Below, one piece after another: positions 56,592 through 64,000 of a stretch of DNA of 64,000 bases; positions within the stretch are counted from its first letter, which is position 1, and every line of letters begins with the position of its first letter. The stretch covers positions 169,564 through 233,563 of the forward strand of contig NZ_WKJJ01000015.1 in assembly GCF_009674485.1 (NCBI RefSeq), given 5' to 3'. The stretch is from Pseudoduganella rivuli. Lineage in GTDB: Bacteria > Pseudomonadota > Gammaproteobacteria > Burkholderiales > Burkholderiaceae_D. The notes under the pieces are model-generated. The model was given only the letters and a program-made list of their open reading frames with translations, was not told the DNA's origin and searched no databases. Position numbers and translations under genes: made by a program.

Positions 56592-57140
56592 TTAGTGACA
56601 CTTGAAGTAGTCAAAAGGTTCGCGGCAATCGAGGCACTTGTACAGCGCCTTGCATGGCGTGGAACCGAACTGGCTGGTAAGTTCCGTATGGCTGGAGCCG
56701 CAATGGGGACACACGACTGTCGGCGCTGCGATGGCATGGCGCTTGACGCCGGCGGCCAGGCCGCCCTTGCCGCCATGCCGCAGGCCGCTGATGTCGATCA
56801 CTTGCTGGGCGGGCGGCGCAATGCCATAGCCTTTCAGCTTGGCCTTGCCGGATTCGCTCATCCAGTCCGTGGTCCATGCGGGCGACAGTTGCGTGTGCAA
56901 TTGCACGTGCTGCACGCCGCGCGCGGTCAGCGCTTCGGTGACGGCATCGGCAATCACCTGCATGGCGGGGCAGCCGGAATACGTGGGCGTGATGGTGACG
57001 GTGCAGGCACTGTCGCCGGTCACCTGCACGCCGCGCACGATGCCCAGGTCGACCACGGAAATCACGGGGATTTCCGGGTCCGGCACTTCGTTCAACCAGG
57101 ACCAGACTTGCGCTGCACTGAGCCGGGAAGTACTGAGCAT
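56592..57140 (-). CDS. paaD: Phenylacetyl-CoA epoxidase accessory protein (PaaD)
   Basis: A 182-residue protein with an N-terminal MIP18/DUF59 domain (VPDPEIPVISVVDLGIVRGV; TPTYSGCPAMQVIADAV) and a C-terminal zinc-binding region with four Cys (VVCPHCGSSHTE ... YKCLDCREPFDYF). PaaD is thought to help assemble iron centres of the epoxidase. ATG 57140 has GGAGG 8 nt upstream; ATG 57155 overlaps the paaC stop and is an alternative. Confidence 0.93.
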   Translation of the reverse strand: MLSTSRLSAAQVWSWLNEVPDPEIPVISVVDLGIVRGVQVTGDSACTVTITPTYSGCPAMQVIADAVTEALTARGVQHVQLHTQLSPAWTTDWMSESGKAKLKGYGIAPPAQQVIDISGLRHGGKGGLAAGVKRHAIAAPTVVCPHCGSSHTELTSQFGSTPCKALYKCLDCREPFDYFKCH

Positions 57141-57154
57141 GGCGGCGGCCTCCA

Positions 57155-57907
57155 TTACCACTGCGATTCGGGATAGGCGCGCTGCAGGAATTGCATCTCC
57201 GCCAGCAGGTAACCCAGGTGTTCCGAGTGGCGGCCTTGCTTGCCGCCTTTTTGCATCCATGCGTCCGGCGACGGCATCGTCAACGTGGCTTCGGCCAGGA
57301 TGTCCGCCACGTGGGCCAGCCACTGGGCGCGCAACTGGTCTGCCGGCGGCGCGATGCCTGCCGCCACCATGGCCTGGTCGACGTCGTCGTATGCGAAGAA
57401 TTCGCCCGTGTACATCCACAGATCATCGACGGCGGCCTGGGTTTTCCGGTGGCTGACATCGGTGCCATCGCCCAGGCGCACCACCAGGTCGCCGCTGCGG
57501 CGCAGGTGATACGTGACTTCCTTCAGCGATTTTTCCGCGATTTCCGCGATACGGGTGTCCTGGCACGCGGCCAGCGCGCCGATCAGGAAATAATGCCACG
57601 TATCGAAGAAGAACTGGCGCACCATGGTGTCGGCATAGTTGCCGTTGGGTTGTTCCACCAGCAGGCAATTCTTGAAGTCGTGCGCGTCGCGGTGGTAGGC
57701 GATGCGGTCTTCATCGCGGCCCTGGCCTTCCAGTTCGCCCGCATACGTGAACCACATGCGGGTCTGGCCCAGCAAGTCCAGCGCCACGTTGGTCAGCGCC
57801 ATGTCTTCTTCCAGCGCCGGGCCCTTGCCGCACAGTTCCGACAGGCGCTGGCTCAGCACCAGCGCATTGTCGCCCTGGCGCAGCAGATAGTTTACCTTTG
57901 CATCCAT
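57155..57907 (-). CDS. paaC: Phenylacetyl-CoA epoxidase structural subunit (PaaC)
   Basis: A 250-residue helical protein of the ferritin-like PaaA/PaaC fold, but without the full set of metal ligands. Segments YLLRQGDNALVLSQRLSEL, NVALDLLGQTRMWFTYAGEL and KEVTYHLRRSGDLVVRLGDG are typical. PaaC forms the stable core on which PaaA acts. ATG 57907 (MDAKVNYLLR) is used; a GTG at 57919 overlapping the paaB stop is possible. Confidence 0.95.
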   Translation of the reverse strand: MDAKVNYLLRQGDNALVLSQRLSELCGKGPALEEDMALTNVALDLLGQTRMWFTYAGELEGQGRDEDRIAYHRDAHDFKNCLLVEQPNGNYADTMVRQFFFDTWHYFLIGALAACQDTRIAEIAEKSLKEVTYHLRRSGDLVVRLGDGTDVSHRKTQAAVDDLWMYTGEFFAYDDVDQAMVAAGIAPPADQLRAQWLAHVADILAEATLTMPSPDAWMQKGGKQGRHSEHLGYLLAEMQFLQRAYPESQW

Positions 57908-57915
57908 GGCCGGGC

Positions 57916-58200
57916 TCACAGGTTCTTGACTTCTTCCGGCATCGGGAAGAAGGTCGGGTGGCGGTAGACCTTGCTGTTCGACGGTTCGAACAGCGCATCC
58001 TTGTCGCCCGGGCTCGATGCGACGATATCGGCGGCGCGCACCACCCAGATGCTGACGCCTTCATTGCGGCGCGTGTAGACGTCGCGCGCATTGTTGATCG
58101 CCATGCCGGCGTCCGGCGCGTGCAGGCTGCCGACGTGCTTATGCGCCAGGCCGTGCTGGCTGCGAATGAATACTTCCCACAGTGGCCATTCTTTGCTCAT
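57916..58200 (-). CDS. paaB: Phenylacetyl-CoA epoxidase subunit (PaaB)
   Basis: A 94-residue protein starting MSKEWPLWEVFIRSQHGLAH, then HVGSLHAPDAGMAINNARDV and YTRRNEGVSIWVVRAADI, the standard PaaB sequence. It links PaaAC modules in the epoxidase complex. ATG 58200 has GAGGAG 7 nt upstream. It follows paaA by 10 bp and overlaps the possible GTG start of paaC. Confidence 0.95.
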   Translation of the reverse strand: MSKEWPLWEVFIRSQHGLAHKHVGSLHAPDAGMAINNARDVYTRRNEGVSIWVVRAADIVASSPGDKDALFEPSNSKVYRHPTFFPMPEEVKNL

Positions 58201-58210
58201 CTTGTTCTCC

Positions 58211-59200
58211 TCAGGCAGCTGCCTGCTTTGCTTGTTGTTTGTCGGCATACGCCACCAGCGCGTCGCGGAACCATTCGCCATCGTCCCAGGCTTTGACGCG
58301 GGTGCGCAGGCGCTCTTTATTGCACGGGCCGTTGCCTTTCAAGACCTGGTGGAATTCTTCCCAGTCGATTTCGCCGAAGTCGTAGCCGCCCTTCTCTTCG
58401 TTCCATTTCAGGTCCGGGTCGGGGATGGTCAGGCCCAGGTATTCGGCTTGCGGCACGGTCTGGTCGACCATGCGCTGGCGCAGTTCATCGTTGGAGAACA
58501 GCTTGATGCGCCATTGCGCCGATTGCGCGCTGTTGACGGAGGCCGCATCGGACGGGCCGAACATCATCAAGGAAGGCCACCACCAGCGGTTCAGCGCATC
58601 CTGCGCCATGGCTTTCTGTTCCGGCGTGCCCTTGCTGAGGGCCATCATGATGTCGTAGCCCTGGCGTGCGTGGAACGACTCTTCCTTGCAGACGCGGATC
58701 ATGGCGCGCGAATACGGGCCGTACGAGCAGCGGCACAGCGGAATCTGGTTGATGATGGCGGAACCGTCGACCAGCCAGCCGATGGCGCCCATGTCCGCCC
58801 AACTGAGCGTAGGGTAATTGAAGATGCTGGAATACTTGGCTTTGCCGCTGTGCAGCGCGGCCAGCAATTCGTCGCGCGAGACGCCCAGCGTTTCAGCGGC
58901 GCTGTACAGGTACAAGCCGTGGCCGGCTTCATCCTGGATCTTGGCCAGCAGGATCGATTTGCGTTTCAGGGTCGGGGCCCGGGTCACCCAGTTACCCTCT
59001 GGCAACTGTCCAACGATTTCCGAGTGCGCGTGCTGGGAAATCTGGCGGATCAGGGTCTTGCGATAGGCATCCGGCATCCAGTCTTTGGCTTCGATCTTCA
59101 CGCCGGCGTCAATGCGAGCCTGAAACTCGCGTTCTTCCGCGCTCATGTCGTCGCTGGTCTGGACCTTCTTCAGGCCGGTTTCCACCATCTGTGCGTACAT
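58211..59200 (-). CDS. paaA: Phenylacetyl-CoA epoxidase catalytic subunit (PaaA)
   Basis: A 329-residue di-iron oxygenase subunit. Carboxylate and His ligands are visible in QDEAGHGLYLY and KEESFHARQGYD (two ExxH motifs). It inserts one oxygen of O2 into the aromatic ring of phenylacetyl-CoA to give the 1,2-epoxide. It is the first gene of the leftward operon; GAAGGAGA lies just upstream of its ATG. The divergent paaX gene starts 203 bp away. Confidence 0.96.
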   Translation of the reverse strand: MYAQMVETGLKKVQTSDDMSAEEREFQARIDAGVKIEAKDWMPDAYRKTLIRQISQHAHSEIVGQLPEGNWVTRAPTLKRKSILLAKIQDEAGHGLYLYSAAETLGVSRDELLAALHSGKAKYSSIFNYPTLSWADMGAIGWLVDGSAIINQIPLCRCSYGPYSRAMIRVCKEESFHARQGYDIMMALSKGTPEQKAMAQDALNRWWWPSLMMFGPSDAASVNSAQSAQWRIKLFSNDELRQRMVDQTVPQAEYLGLTIPDPDLKWNEEKGGYDFGEIDWEEFHQVLKGNGPCNKERLRTRVKAWDDGEWFRDALVAYADKQQAKQAAA

Positions 59201-59269
59201 GACTTGTCTCCTTCATCAAGGTATGACCGCATATTACGATACAAATTTTCAGTTGGCTACAGTTTTTTT

Positions 59270-59284
59270 GACTCAAATCATTTT
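59270..59284 (-). promoter_or_regulatory. Candidate PaaX operator
   Basis: Read leftwards, AAAATGATTTGAGTC matches the E. coli PaaX consensus WWTRTGATTCGYGWT (from memory) at 11 of 15 positions, with the TGATT core intact. It lies 70 bp upstream of paaA in the paaA-paaX divergent region. The match is imperfect and untested. Confidence 0.3.
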
Positions 59285-59403
59285 TATGTATCCAATACAG
59301 GTGCAAGATGGCCTGTTTGGCCGGCTATAAGAAAAATAATGCTGCGCCGAACGCAGAGCAAAGTAAACTCCTGCCTGACGAGACTTATGGATTGCACTGC
59401 ACG

Positions 59404-60333
59404 ATGAATATCCTGAACAGCAACGAATGGATTGCGCACTTCCTGGCCACCGACCCGCCCCGCTCAAAGTCGCTGGTGATGACGATCTTCGGCGACAGTA
59501 TCGTGCCGCATGGCGGGACGGTCTGGCTGGGCAGCCTGATCGAATTACTGGCGCCGTTCGGCGTCAATGACCGGCTGGTGCGCACGTCGGTCTTCCGCCT
59601 GGCCCAGGAAGGCTGGCTGGCGTCGCAGCGCGACGGCCGACGCTCATCCTATGCGGTGCCATCGGACACGATTGCCCGCTTCACCCGCGCCTACCGCCGC
59701 ATTTATGCGCCGCTGCACGTGGATTGGGATGGCCAGTGGACCCTGGTCATGCATTCCAGCTCCGGCCTGACGGCGACCGAGCGCAGCAACCTGCGCAAGG
59801 AATTGCTGTGGCAGGGCTACAGCATCCTCGCCCCGGGACTGGCCGCCCACCCGGCCGGCGACCGCGAAATCCTCGACGAATTGCTGGTCCGCACCGGTAC
59901 GCAAAACAAGCTGTTTATTTGCCAGACCGCCGACTTGCCGGGCGTGCGCTATGCCAAGCCGCTGCGCGACATGGTGGCCGATGGCTGGGACCTGACCGGC
60001 GTGATGGCCGGCTATGAACAATTCATTGCGCTGTTCGAGCCACTGCTGGCGCTGCTGAAAGCCGGCCCCGCGCCAGCGCCGGAGCAGGCGTTCGTGATCC
60101 GCACGCTGCTGATGCACGCCTACCGCCGCGTGCAACTGCACGATCCGCAATTGCCGGTGGAATTGCTGCCGGAACCGTGGCCCGGCGCGAAAGCGTACGA
60201 CCTGGCGCGGGCCCTGTACCTGCACGTGTACGTGGCGGCCGAAGAGCACATCACGGCGGTGCTGCGCCGCGAAGATCCGGACGCGCCGCAGGCCGATGAC
60301 AGCCTGTACCAGCGCTTCGGCGGCTTGCGCTGA
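59404..60333 (+). CDS. paaX: Phenylacetate operon repressor (PaaX)
   Basis: A 309-residue GntR-like regulator. The N-terminal winged helix includes KSLVMTIFGDSIVPHGGTVW and VRTSVFRLAQEGWL; the C-terminal PaaX domain follows, with PLHVDWDGQWTLVMHSS and LRALYLHVYVAAEEH-type segments. PaaX binds upstream of paa genes and is released by phenylacetyl-CoA. Divergent orientation to paaA fits autoregulation of the operon. ATG 59404 gives the usual N-terminus. Confidence 0.93.
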   Translation: MNILNSNEWIAHFLATDPPRSKSLVMTIFGDSIVPHGGTVWLGSLIELLAPFGVNDRLVRTSVFRLAQEGWLASQRDGRRSSYAVPSDTIARFTRAYRRIYAPLHVDWDGQWTLVMHSSSGLTATERSNLRKELLWQGYSILAPGLAAHPAGDREILDELLVRTGTQNKLFICQTADLPGVRYAKPLRDMVADGWDLTGVMAGYEQFIALFEPLLALLKAGPAPAPEQAFVIRTLLMHAYRRVQLHDPQLPVELLPEPWPGAKAYDLARALYLHVYVAAEEHITAVLRREDPDAPQADDSLYQRFGGLR

Positions 60334-60490
60334 GCACGCCCTGAGCGCGGCGGCCGCACCGCCGTAGTGCGGCCACGTACCGCAATGCGGCGCCGTGCGC
60401 CGCCACCATGCATGCGGGACCGCGAAACCACTGCTTTCCCATATTTCCAATATGGCATGAAAATTGCTGAGAGGGAACCAAGGGGGAGTT

Positions 60491-61162
60491 ATGGAATCCG
60501 CAGCAGCAAAAATACGGGTATTACTGCTGGACAGTCACGAATGGGTGCGCAGCGCGCTGCGCAACTTGCTGCAAGAGCGCGGCCATGACGTGGTCGGGGC
60601 CACCGGCGACCTGGCCGAAGGACGGGCGCTGGCGGCGCGGCTGACGCCCGACATCGTGCTGATGGAAGCGCAGTTTCCCGCCGGTTGCGCCATCGAGGCT
60701 TGCCGCGCGATCCGCAAGGCGGCGCCGGCCACCCGCGTGGTGTTCCTGACGTCGGCCACCGATGCCATGCTGCGGCTCGAAGGTATCCTGGCCGGCGCCG
60801 ACGGCTACCTGCACAAGGACGCGCGCATGGAGGAGCTGGCGCACATCCTCGCGGGCGTGGCGCGCGGCACCACGGCCATCGATGCCGACACCATCCAGAT
60901 CCTGCGCGCCAGCGCGACCGCGAACGGCATCGTGCCGGCCGCGGCCCAGCCAGGCTTCGGGGCCGACATCGACGAACTGACGCCGCAGGAGCGCAAGATC
61001 CTGCCCCTGATCGCCGAAGGCATGACCAACAAACAGATCGGCGAAACGCTGGGCCTGAGCCACAAAACCGTCAAGAATCATCTCAGCAGCGTGTTCCAGA
61101 AGCTGCAAGTGACGCGCCGCGCGCAACTGGCCGCCATCGTCGCCACGGCACGGCGCTCCTGA
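60491..61162 (+). CDS. LuxR/NarL-type regulator with Glu in place of receiver Asp
   Basis: A 223-residue two-domain regulator. The N-terminal receiver has VLLLDSHEWVRSAL, a central strand DIVLMEAQFPAG where the phosphoacceptor Asp is Glu59, TSA with the conserved Thr/Ser, and YLHKD with the Lys. The first-strand acidic pair is Asp-Ser. The C-terminal LuxR helix-turn-helix (LTPQERKILPLIAEGMTNKQ ... LSHKTVKNHLSSVFQKLQV) is intact. Glu can mimic phospho-Asp, so the protein may be active without a kinase. AGGGGGAG precedes the ATG. Confidence 0.9.
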   Translation: MESAAAKIRVLLLDSHEWVRSALRNLLQERGHDVVGATGDLAEGRALAARLTPDIVLMEAQFPAGCAIEACRAIRKAAPATRVVFLTSATDAMLRLEGILAGADGYLHKDARMEELAHILAGVARGTTAIDADTIQILRASATANGIVPAAAQPGFGADIDELTPQERKILPLIAEGMTNKQIGETLGLSHKTVKNHLSSVFQKLQVTRRAQLAAIVATARRS

Positions 61163-61182
61163 CGCCGGCGCCCTCCTGCCAT

Positions 61183-61200
61183 CCGGGCCAAACGGCCCGG
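61183..61200. terminator. Short GC hairpin after the LuxR-type gene
   Basis: Perfect 7-bp arms CCGGGCC (61183-61189) and GGCCCGG (61194-61200) with a 4-nt loop, 20 bp after the stop. No U-tract follows, so it is at best a weak terminator. Confidence 0.35.
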
Positions 61201-61394
61201 GCCGTATAGCACTTCCTGATCGCCATCTTCTCGCCACATACTGCGCTCCACCTTGCGCCACGCTGGCAACAAAATCAGCGGGCGCAAGGGGTGGAGAATG
61301 GAGGAGACCTGGCGGAGACTGCGGCGCAATGACGGCGCGGCACGCCGGACCATATCCACTGCCGACGATACGACAGACTCACTGGTGGATATCC

Positions 61395-63155
61395 ATGGCA
61401 TACAAAGCGATACCCGGCACGGCGCCGGTGACGGGAGTGGAAGCGGAACACATCTTCCGCAGCCTGGCCGACAATTCCGCGGTCGGCGTCTATATCGCGG
61501 CAAATGCGCGCTTCCGGTTCGTCAATCCACGCATGGCGCAAATGTTCGGCTATGACCGCGATGAAATGATGTCTTCGGTCGGCGTGTTCGACATCGTGCC
61601 GGACGAAGCGCGCAGCCTGGTCGAGCACCACCGCCAGCGCCGCCTCAGCGGCGAAGCCACCGAAGTCCGTTATGAACGGCAGGCGCGCCGCAAGGATGGC
61701 ACGCTGTTCGACATCGAAGTGTTCGGCTCGCGCATGACCTTGCGCGGCCAGGCCGCCACCATCGGCGTGATCCTCGACGTCACGGAGCGCAAGCGCATCG
61801 AACGCGCCGCGCAGCATGCCGATGCCGCCAGCCGGGCCTATGCGCGCCAGCTGGAATACAACGCCACCCATGACGCGCTGACCGGCCTGGCCAACCGCAC
61901 GCTGCTGGCCGACCGCTTGAATGGCGCCATTGCTGGCGCGCGCCGCAACGGCCGCATGGTGGCGGTGCTGCTGCACGACCTGGACAACTTCAAGGTCATC
62001 AACGACAGCCTGGGCCACGTGGCCGGCGATTTGCTGCTGGCCTCCGTGGCGCGCCGCATGCGCGAAGCGGTGCGCACATCGGACACGGTGGCGCGCCTGG
62101 GCGGCGATGAATTCGTCATCGTGATGCCGGATGTGGCGCGGCAGGAAGACGCGGCCGCGGTGGCGGAAAAAGTGCTGCACCTGATGACGCAACCGTTTTA
62201 TATCGCCAGCCAAAAAGTCTACGTGCGCACCAGCATCGGCATCAGCCTGTACCCGCGCGACGGCGCCGATCCGCAAACCCTGTTGAAGAACGTGGACCTG
62301 GCCATGTACCGCGCCAAGCAGGCCGGGCGCGGGCGCCTGAGCTTCTTTACCGAAGAAATGAACGCGGCCAACCGTGCTCGCCAGCGCATGGAAGTGGAAT
62401 TGCACCACGCGCTGGAGCGCGGCGAATTCCAGTTGCATTACCAGCCCAAGCAGGACGCCGGCTGTGGCGCCATCACCGGCGCGGAAGCGCTGCTGCGCTG
62501 GAACCATCCACGCCGGGGCATGGTCAGTCCGGCCGAATTCATTCCCCTGGCGGAGGAAACCGGCCTGATCACCATGATCGGCGCCTGGGTGCTGCGCGAA
62601 GCCTGTGCGCAAAACCGCCGCTGGCAACTGGCCGGCCTGCCGGAACTGGCCGTCGCCGTGAACTTGTCGGCATGCCAGCTCCAGCGCGACGAATTGCTGC
62701 CGCTGGTGCGCAGCGTGCTGGATGAAACCGGGCTGGCGCCGCACTTTCTGGAACTGGAAATCACGGAAACCGCCATCATGAAAGACGCCGACCTGGCCGT
62801 GCCGTTGCTGGAAGAACTCAAGGGGATCGGCGTCGGCCTGTCGCTGGACGATTTCGGCACCGGCTATTCATCGCTCAATTACCTGCGCCGCTTTCCCCTC
62901 GACTGCCTGAAGATCGACCGCAGCTTTGTCTCGGAAATCGATGCCGGCGGCAGCGAAGGCGCCATCATCACGGCCATGATCGCGATGGCGCGCGGCCTCA
63001 GGCTGCGCGTCATCGCCGAGGGCGTGGAAACACCGGAACAGACGGCGTTCCTGCGCAACCAACAATGCCACGAATTACAGGGCTATCACATCGCCCGCCC
63101 GATGCCCGCCGACGCGCTGGAAGCACTGCTGCGCCGGGAACGCGCGGCGGCATGA
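61395..63155 (+). CDS. PAS-GGDEF-EAL c-di-GMP enzyme
   Basis: A 586-residue protein with no membrane helix. An N-terminal PAS domain (~15-140, FVNPRMAQMFGYDRDEM) is followed by a GGDEF domain with GGDEF at 236-240 and an RxxD site (RTSD) five residues before it. The EAL domain has GAEALLRWNHP (Glu364), NLSACQL, EITETAIM, DDFGTGYSSLNYLRR and AEGVET, all catalytic signatures intact. Both synthesis and breakdown of c-di-GMP are possible; the PAS domain probably sets the balance. It is followed 15 bp later by a chemoreceptor gene. Confidence 0.92.
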   Translation: MAYKAIPGTAPVTGVEAEHIFRSLADNSAVGVYIAANARFRFVNPRMAQMFGYDRDEMMSSVGVFDIVPDEARSLVEHHRQRRLSGEATEVRYERQARRKDGTLFDIEVFGSRMTLRGQAATIGVILDVTERKRIERAAQHADAASRAYARQLEYNATHDALTGLANRTLLADRLNGAIAGARRNGRMVAVLLHDLDNFKVINDSLGHVAGDLLLASVARRMREAVRTSDTVARLGGDEFVIVMPDVARQEDAAAVAEKVLHLMTQPFYIASQKVYVRTSIGISLYPRDGADPQTLLKNVDLAMYRAKQAGRGRLSFFTEEMNAANRARQRMEVELHHALERGEFQLHYQPKQDAGCGAITGAEALLRWNHPRRGMVSPAEFIPLAEETGLITMIGAWVLREACAQNRRWQLAGLPELAVAVNLSACQLQRDELLPLVRSVLDETGLAPHFLELEITETAIMKDADLAVPLLEELKGIGVGLSLDDFGTGYSSLNYLRRFPLDCLKIDRSFVSEIDAGGSEGAIITAMIAMARGLRLRVIAEGVETPEQTAFLRNQQCHELQGYHIARPMPADALEALLRRERAAA

Positions 63156-63170
63156 CAACAAGGGGGAAGC

Positions 63171-64000
63171 ATGAACTTCGCGGCATGGAAAGTGGGGACA
63201 CGGCTGGCGGCAGGTTTTGGCATCGTGCTGGCGGTGATGGCGGCGCTGGCGGCGGTCGGCATCGGCAGCCTGTCGCACGTCGGCAGCATCAACGCCAGCC
63301 TGGTCGAGCGCGAATGGACCAGGGCCGACGCGGCCACGGTGGTCAGCCTGCTGACGCGTGAAAACGCGCGCTATACGCTGCAACTGTTCATTGCCGCGCC
63401 GGACGAAACGCCGGATATCCTGGCCCGCATCGCCGCCAATAAAAGCCGCATCGGCGCGGCGCTCGATGCGCTGGACCAGCTGGTGCAGGACGACACCGAT
63501 GGGCGCATGCTGGCCGACATCCGCCGGGCGCGCGGCGCCTACATGCGCTCGTTCACGTCGGCCGCGGCCATCCTGGCGCAGGGCCGGCGCGACGAGGCGG
63601 CCACGCTGATGCGCAGTGAAACCTTGCCCCTGCTCGATGCGCTGCAAGCGCAAGTGCGCCAGTTCTCCGACTTGCAGCGGCAAGCCGCGCAACAGGGCGG
63701 CGCGCAAGTGCGCTTCGCAACGGACCACGCGCGCACCGTGCTGCTATGCGGCGCGGCGGGCGGCGCGCTAATGGGCGTGGCCGCCGCCCTCATCATCATG
63801 CGCAGCCTGGCGCGCCAATTGGGTGGCGAGCCGGCATATGCGTCGGCCATCGCCGGTGAAGTGGCGGCCGGCAACCTGGCGATGGACATCGCGTTGCGGC
63901 CCGGCGACCGCGCCAGCATACTGCACGCGCTGTCAGCCATGCGCGCCAGCCTGGCGCGGCTGGTGGCCGGCATGCGCGGCGGCGCGGCCGCCATTGCCGG
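63171..64000 (+). CDS. Methyl-accepting chemotaxis protein, N-terminal part (runs off the right edge)
   Basis: Open from ATG 63171 to the window end, about 276 residues. A first transmembrane helix (LAAGFGIVLAVMAALAAVGIG) is followed by a ~160-residue four-helix-bundle-type periplasmic domain, a second helix (LLCGAAGGALMGVAAALIIM) and the start of a HAMP domain (SLARQLGGEPAYASAIAGEVA). The signalling hairpin lies beyond the window. AGGGGGAAG is directly upstream. Likely co-transcribed with the PAS-GGDEF-EAL gene, linking chemotaxis and c-di-GMP. Confidence 0.88.
   Translation, partial: MNFAAWKVGTRLAAGFGIVLAVMAALAAVGIGSLSHVGSINASLVEREWTRADAATVVSLLTRENARYTLQLFIAAPDETPDILARIAANKSRIGAALDALDQLVQDDTDGRMLADIRRARGAYMRSFTSAAAILAQGRRDEAATLMRSETLPLLDALQAQVRQFSDLQRQAAQQGGAQVRFATDHARTVLLCGAAGGALMGVAAALIIMRSLARQLGGEPAYASAIAGEVAAGNLAMDIALRPGDRASILHALSAMRASLARLVAGMRGGAAAIA

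Noticed and set aside
61253..61555. 100-codon open frame before the PAS-GGDEF-EAL gene
   Set aside because: It overlaps the true gene in another frame and its content shows no family.

Overview
The window comes from a GC-rich Gram-negative bacterium, most likely a betaproteobacterium of the Oxalobacteraceae (Massilia / Duganella / Janthinobacterium type). This is inferred from a Burkholderiales-type porin, betaproteobacterial ParE and ParC sequences, a phenylacetate operon with a branched-chain-amino-acid-type ABC transporter inside it, and the codon style. No rRNA, tRNA, CRISPR array, insertion sequence or prophage was recognised.

Layout. 1-1.1 kb: the 5' end of an unknown gene and a protein with a degenerate receiver domain. 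1.3-5.8 kb: topoisomerase IV (parE, parC). 5.9-11.3 kb: a signalling block with a MASE1-type diguanylate cyclase, an orphan PhnD-like binding protein, a PAS sensor kinase and a porin. 11.5-12.0 kb: an Ala/Lys-rich heptad-like secreted protein. 12.2-19.3 kb: a less GC-rich type VI secretion cargo island (VgrG, Tle3-type lipase, Tla3-type adapter, PAAR) with no immunity gene recognised. 19.3-24.8 kb: an M64 metallopeptidase, a secreted cyanophycinase and, divergently, an AstE-like M14 deacylase with a YfcC-type permease. 24.9-28.4 kb: a GNAT enzyme, argH, and a coupled pair of conserved unknown genes (ACT-like and DUF6445-like). 29.1-40.5 kb: an M4 metalloprotease followed by a tightly overlapping ten-gene type II secretion / type IV pilus-like cluster. 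40.6-42.7 kb: an M24 peptidase and two small lipoproteins. 42.8-60.3 kb: the phenylacetate operon, read leftwards as paaABCDE-G-H-I-K-J, then a five-gene ABC transporter, then paaY-paaZ and a terminator, with divergent paaX at its head. 60.5-64.0 kb: a LuxR-type regulator with Glu in place of the receiver Asp, a PAS-GGDEF-EAL protein and the start of a chemoreceptor.

How the parts work together. The paa block is an almost complete aerobic phenylacetyl-CoA pathway: PaaK activates phenylacetate, PaaABCDE epoxidises the ring, PaaG isomerises the product, PaaZ opens and oxidises the ring, and PaaH and PaaJ finish beta-oxidation. Only paaF is absent. PaaI and PaaY probably act as rescue enzymes, the ABC transporter probably imports the substrate, and PaaX probably represses. 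The type VI island looks like a self-contained antibacterial lipase payload. The cyanophycinase module suggests use of an external Asp/Arg polymer or a related peptide. The most unusual signals are the two degenerate receivers, the T6SS island without a recognised immunity gene, the compact secretion machine whose third pseudopilin lacks Glu5, and two families of large palindromes around argH.
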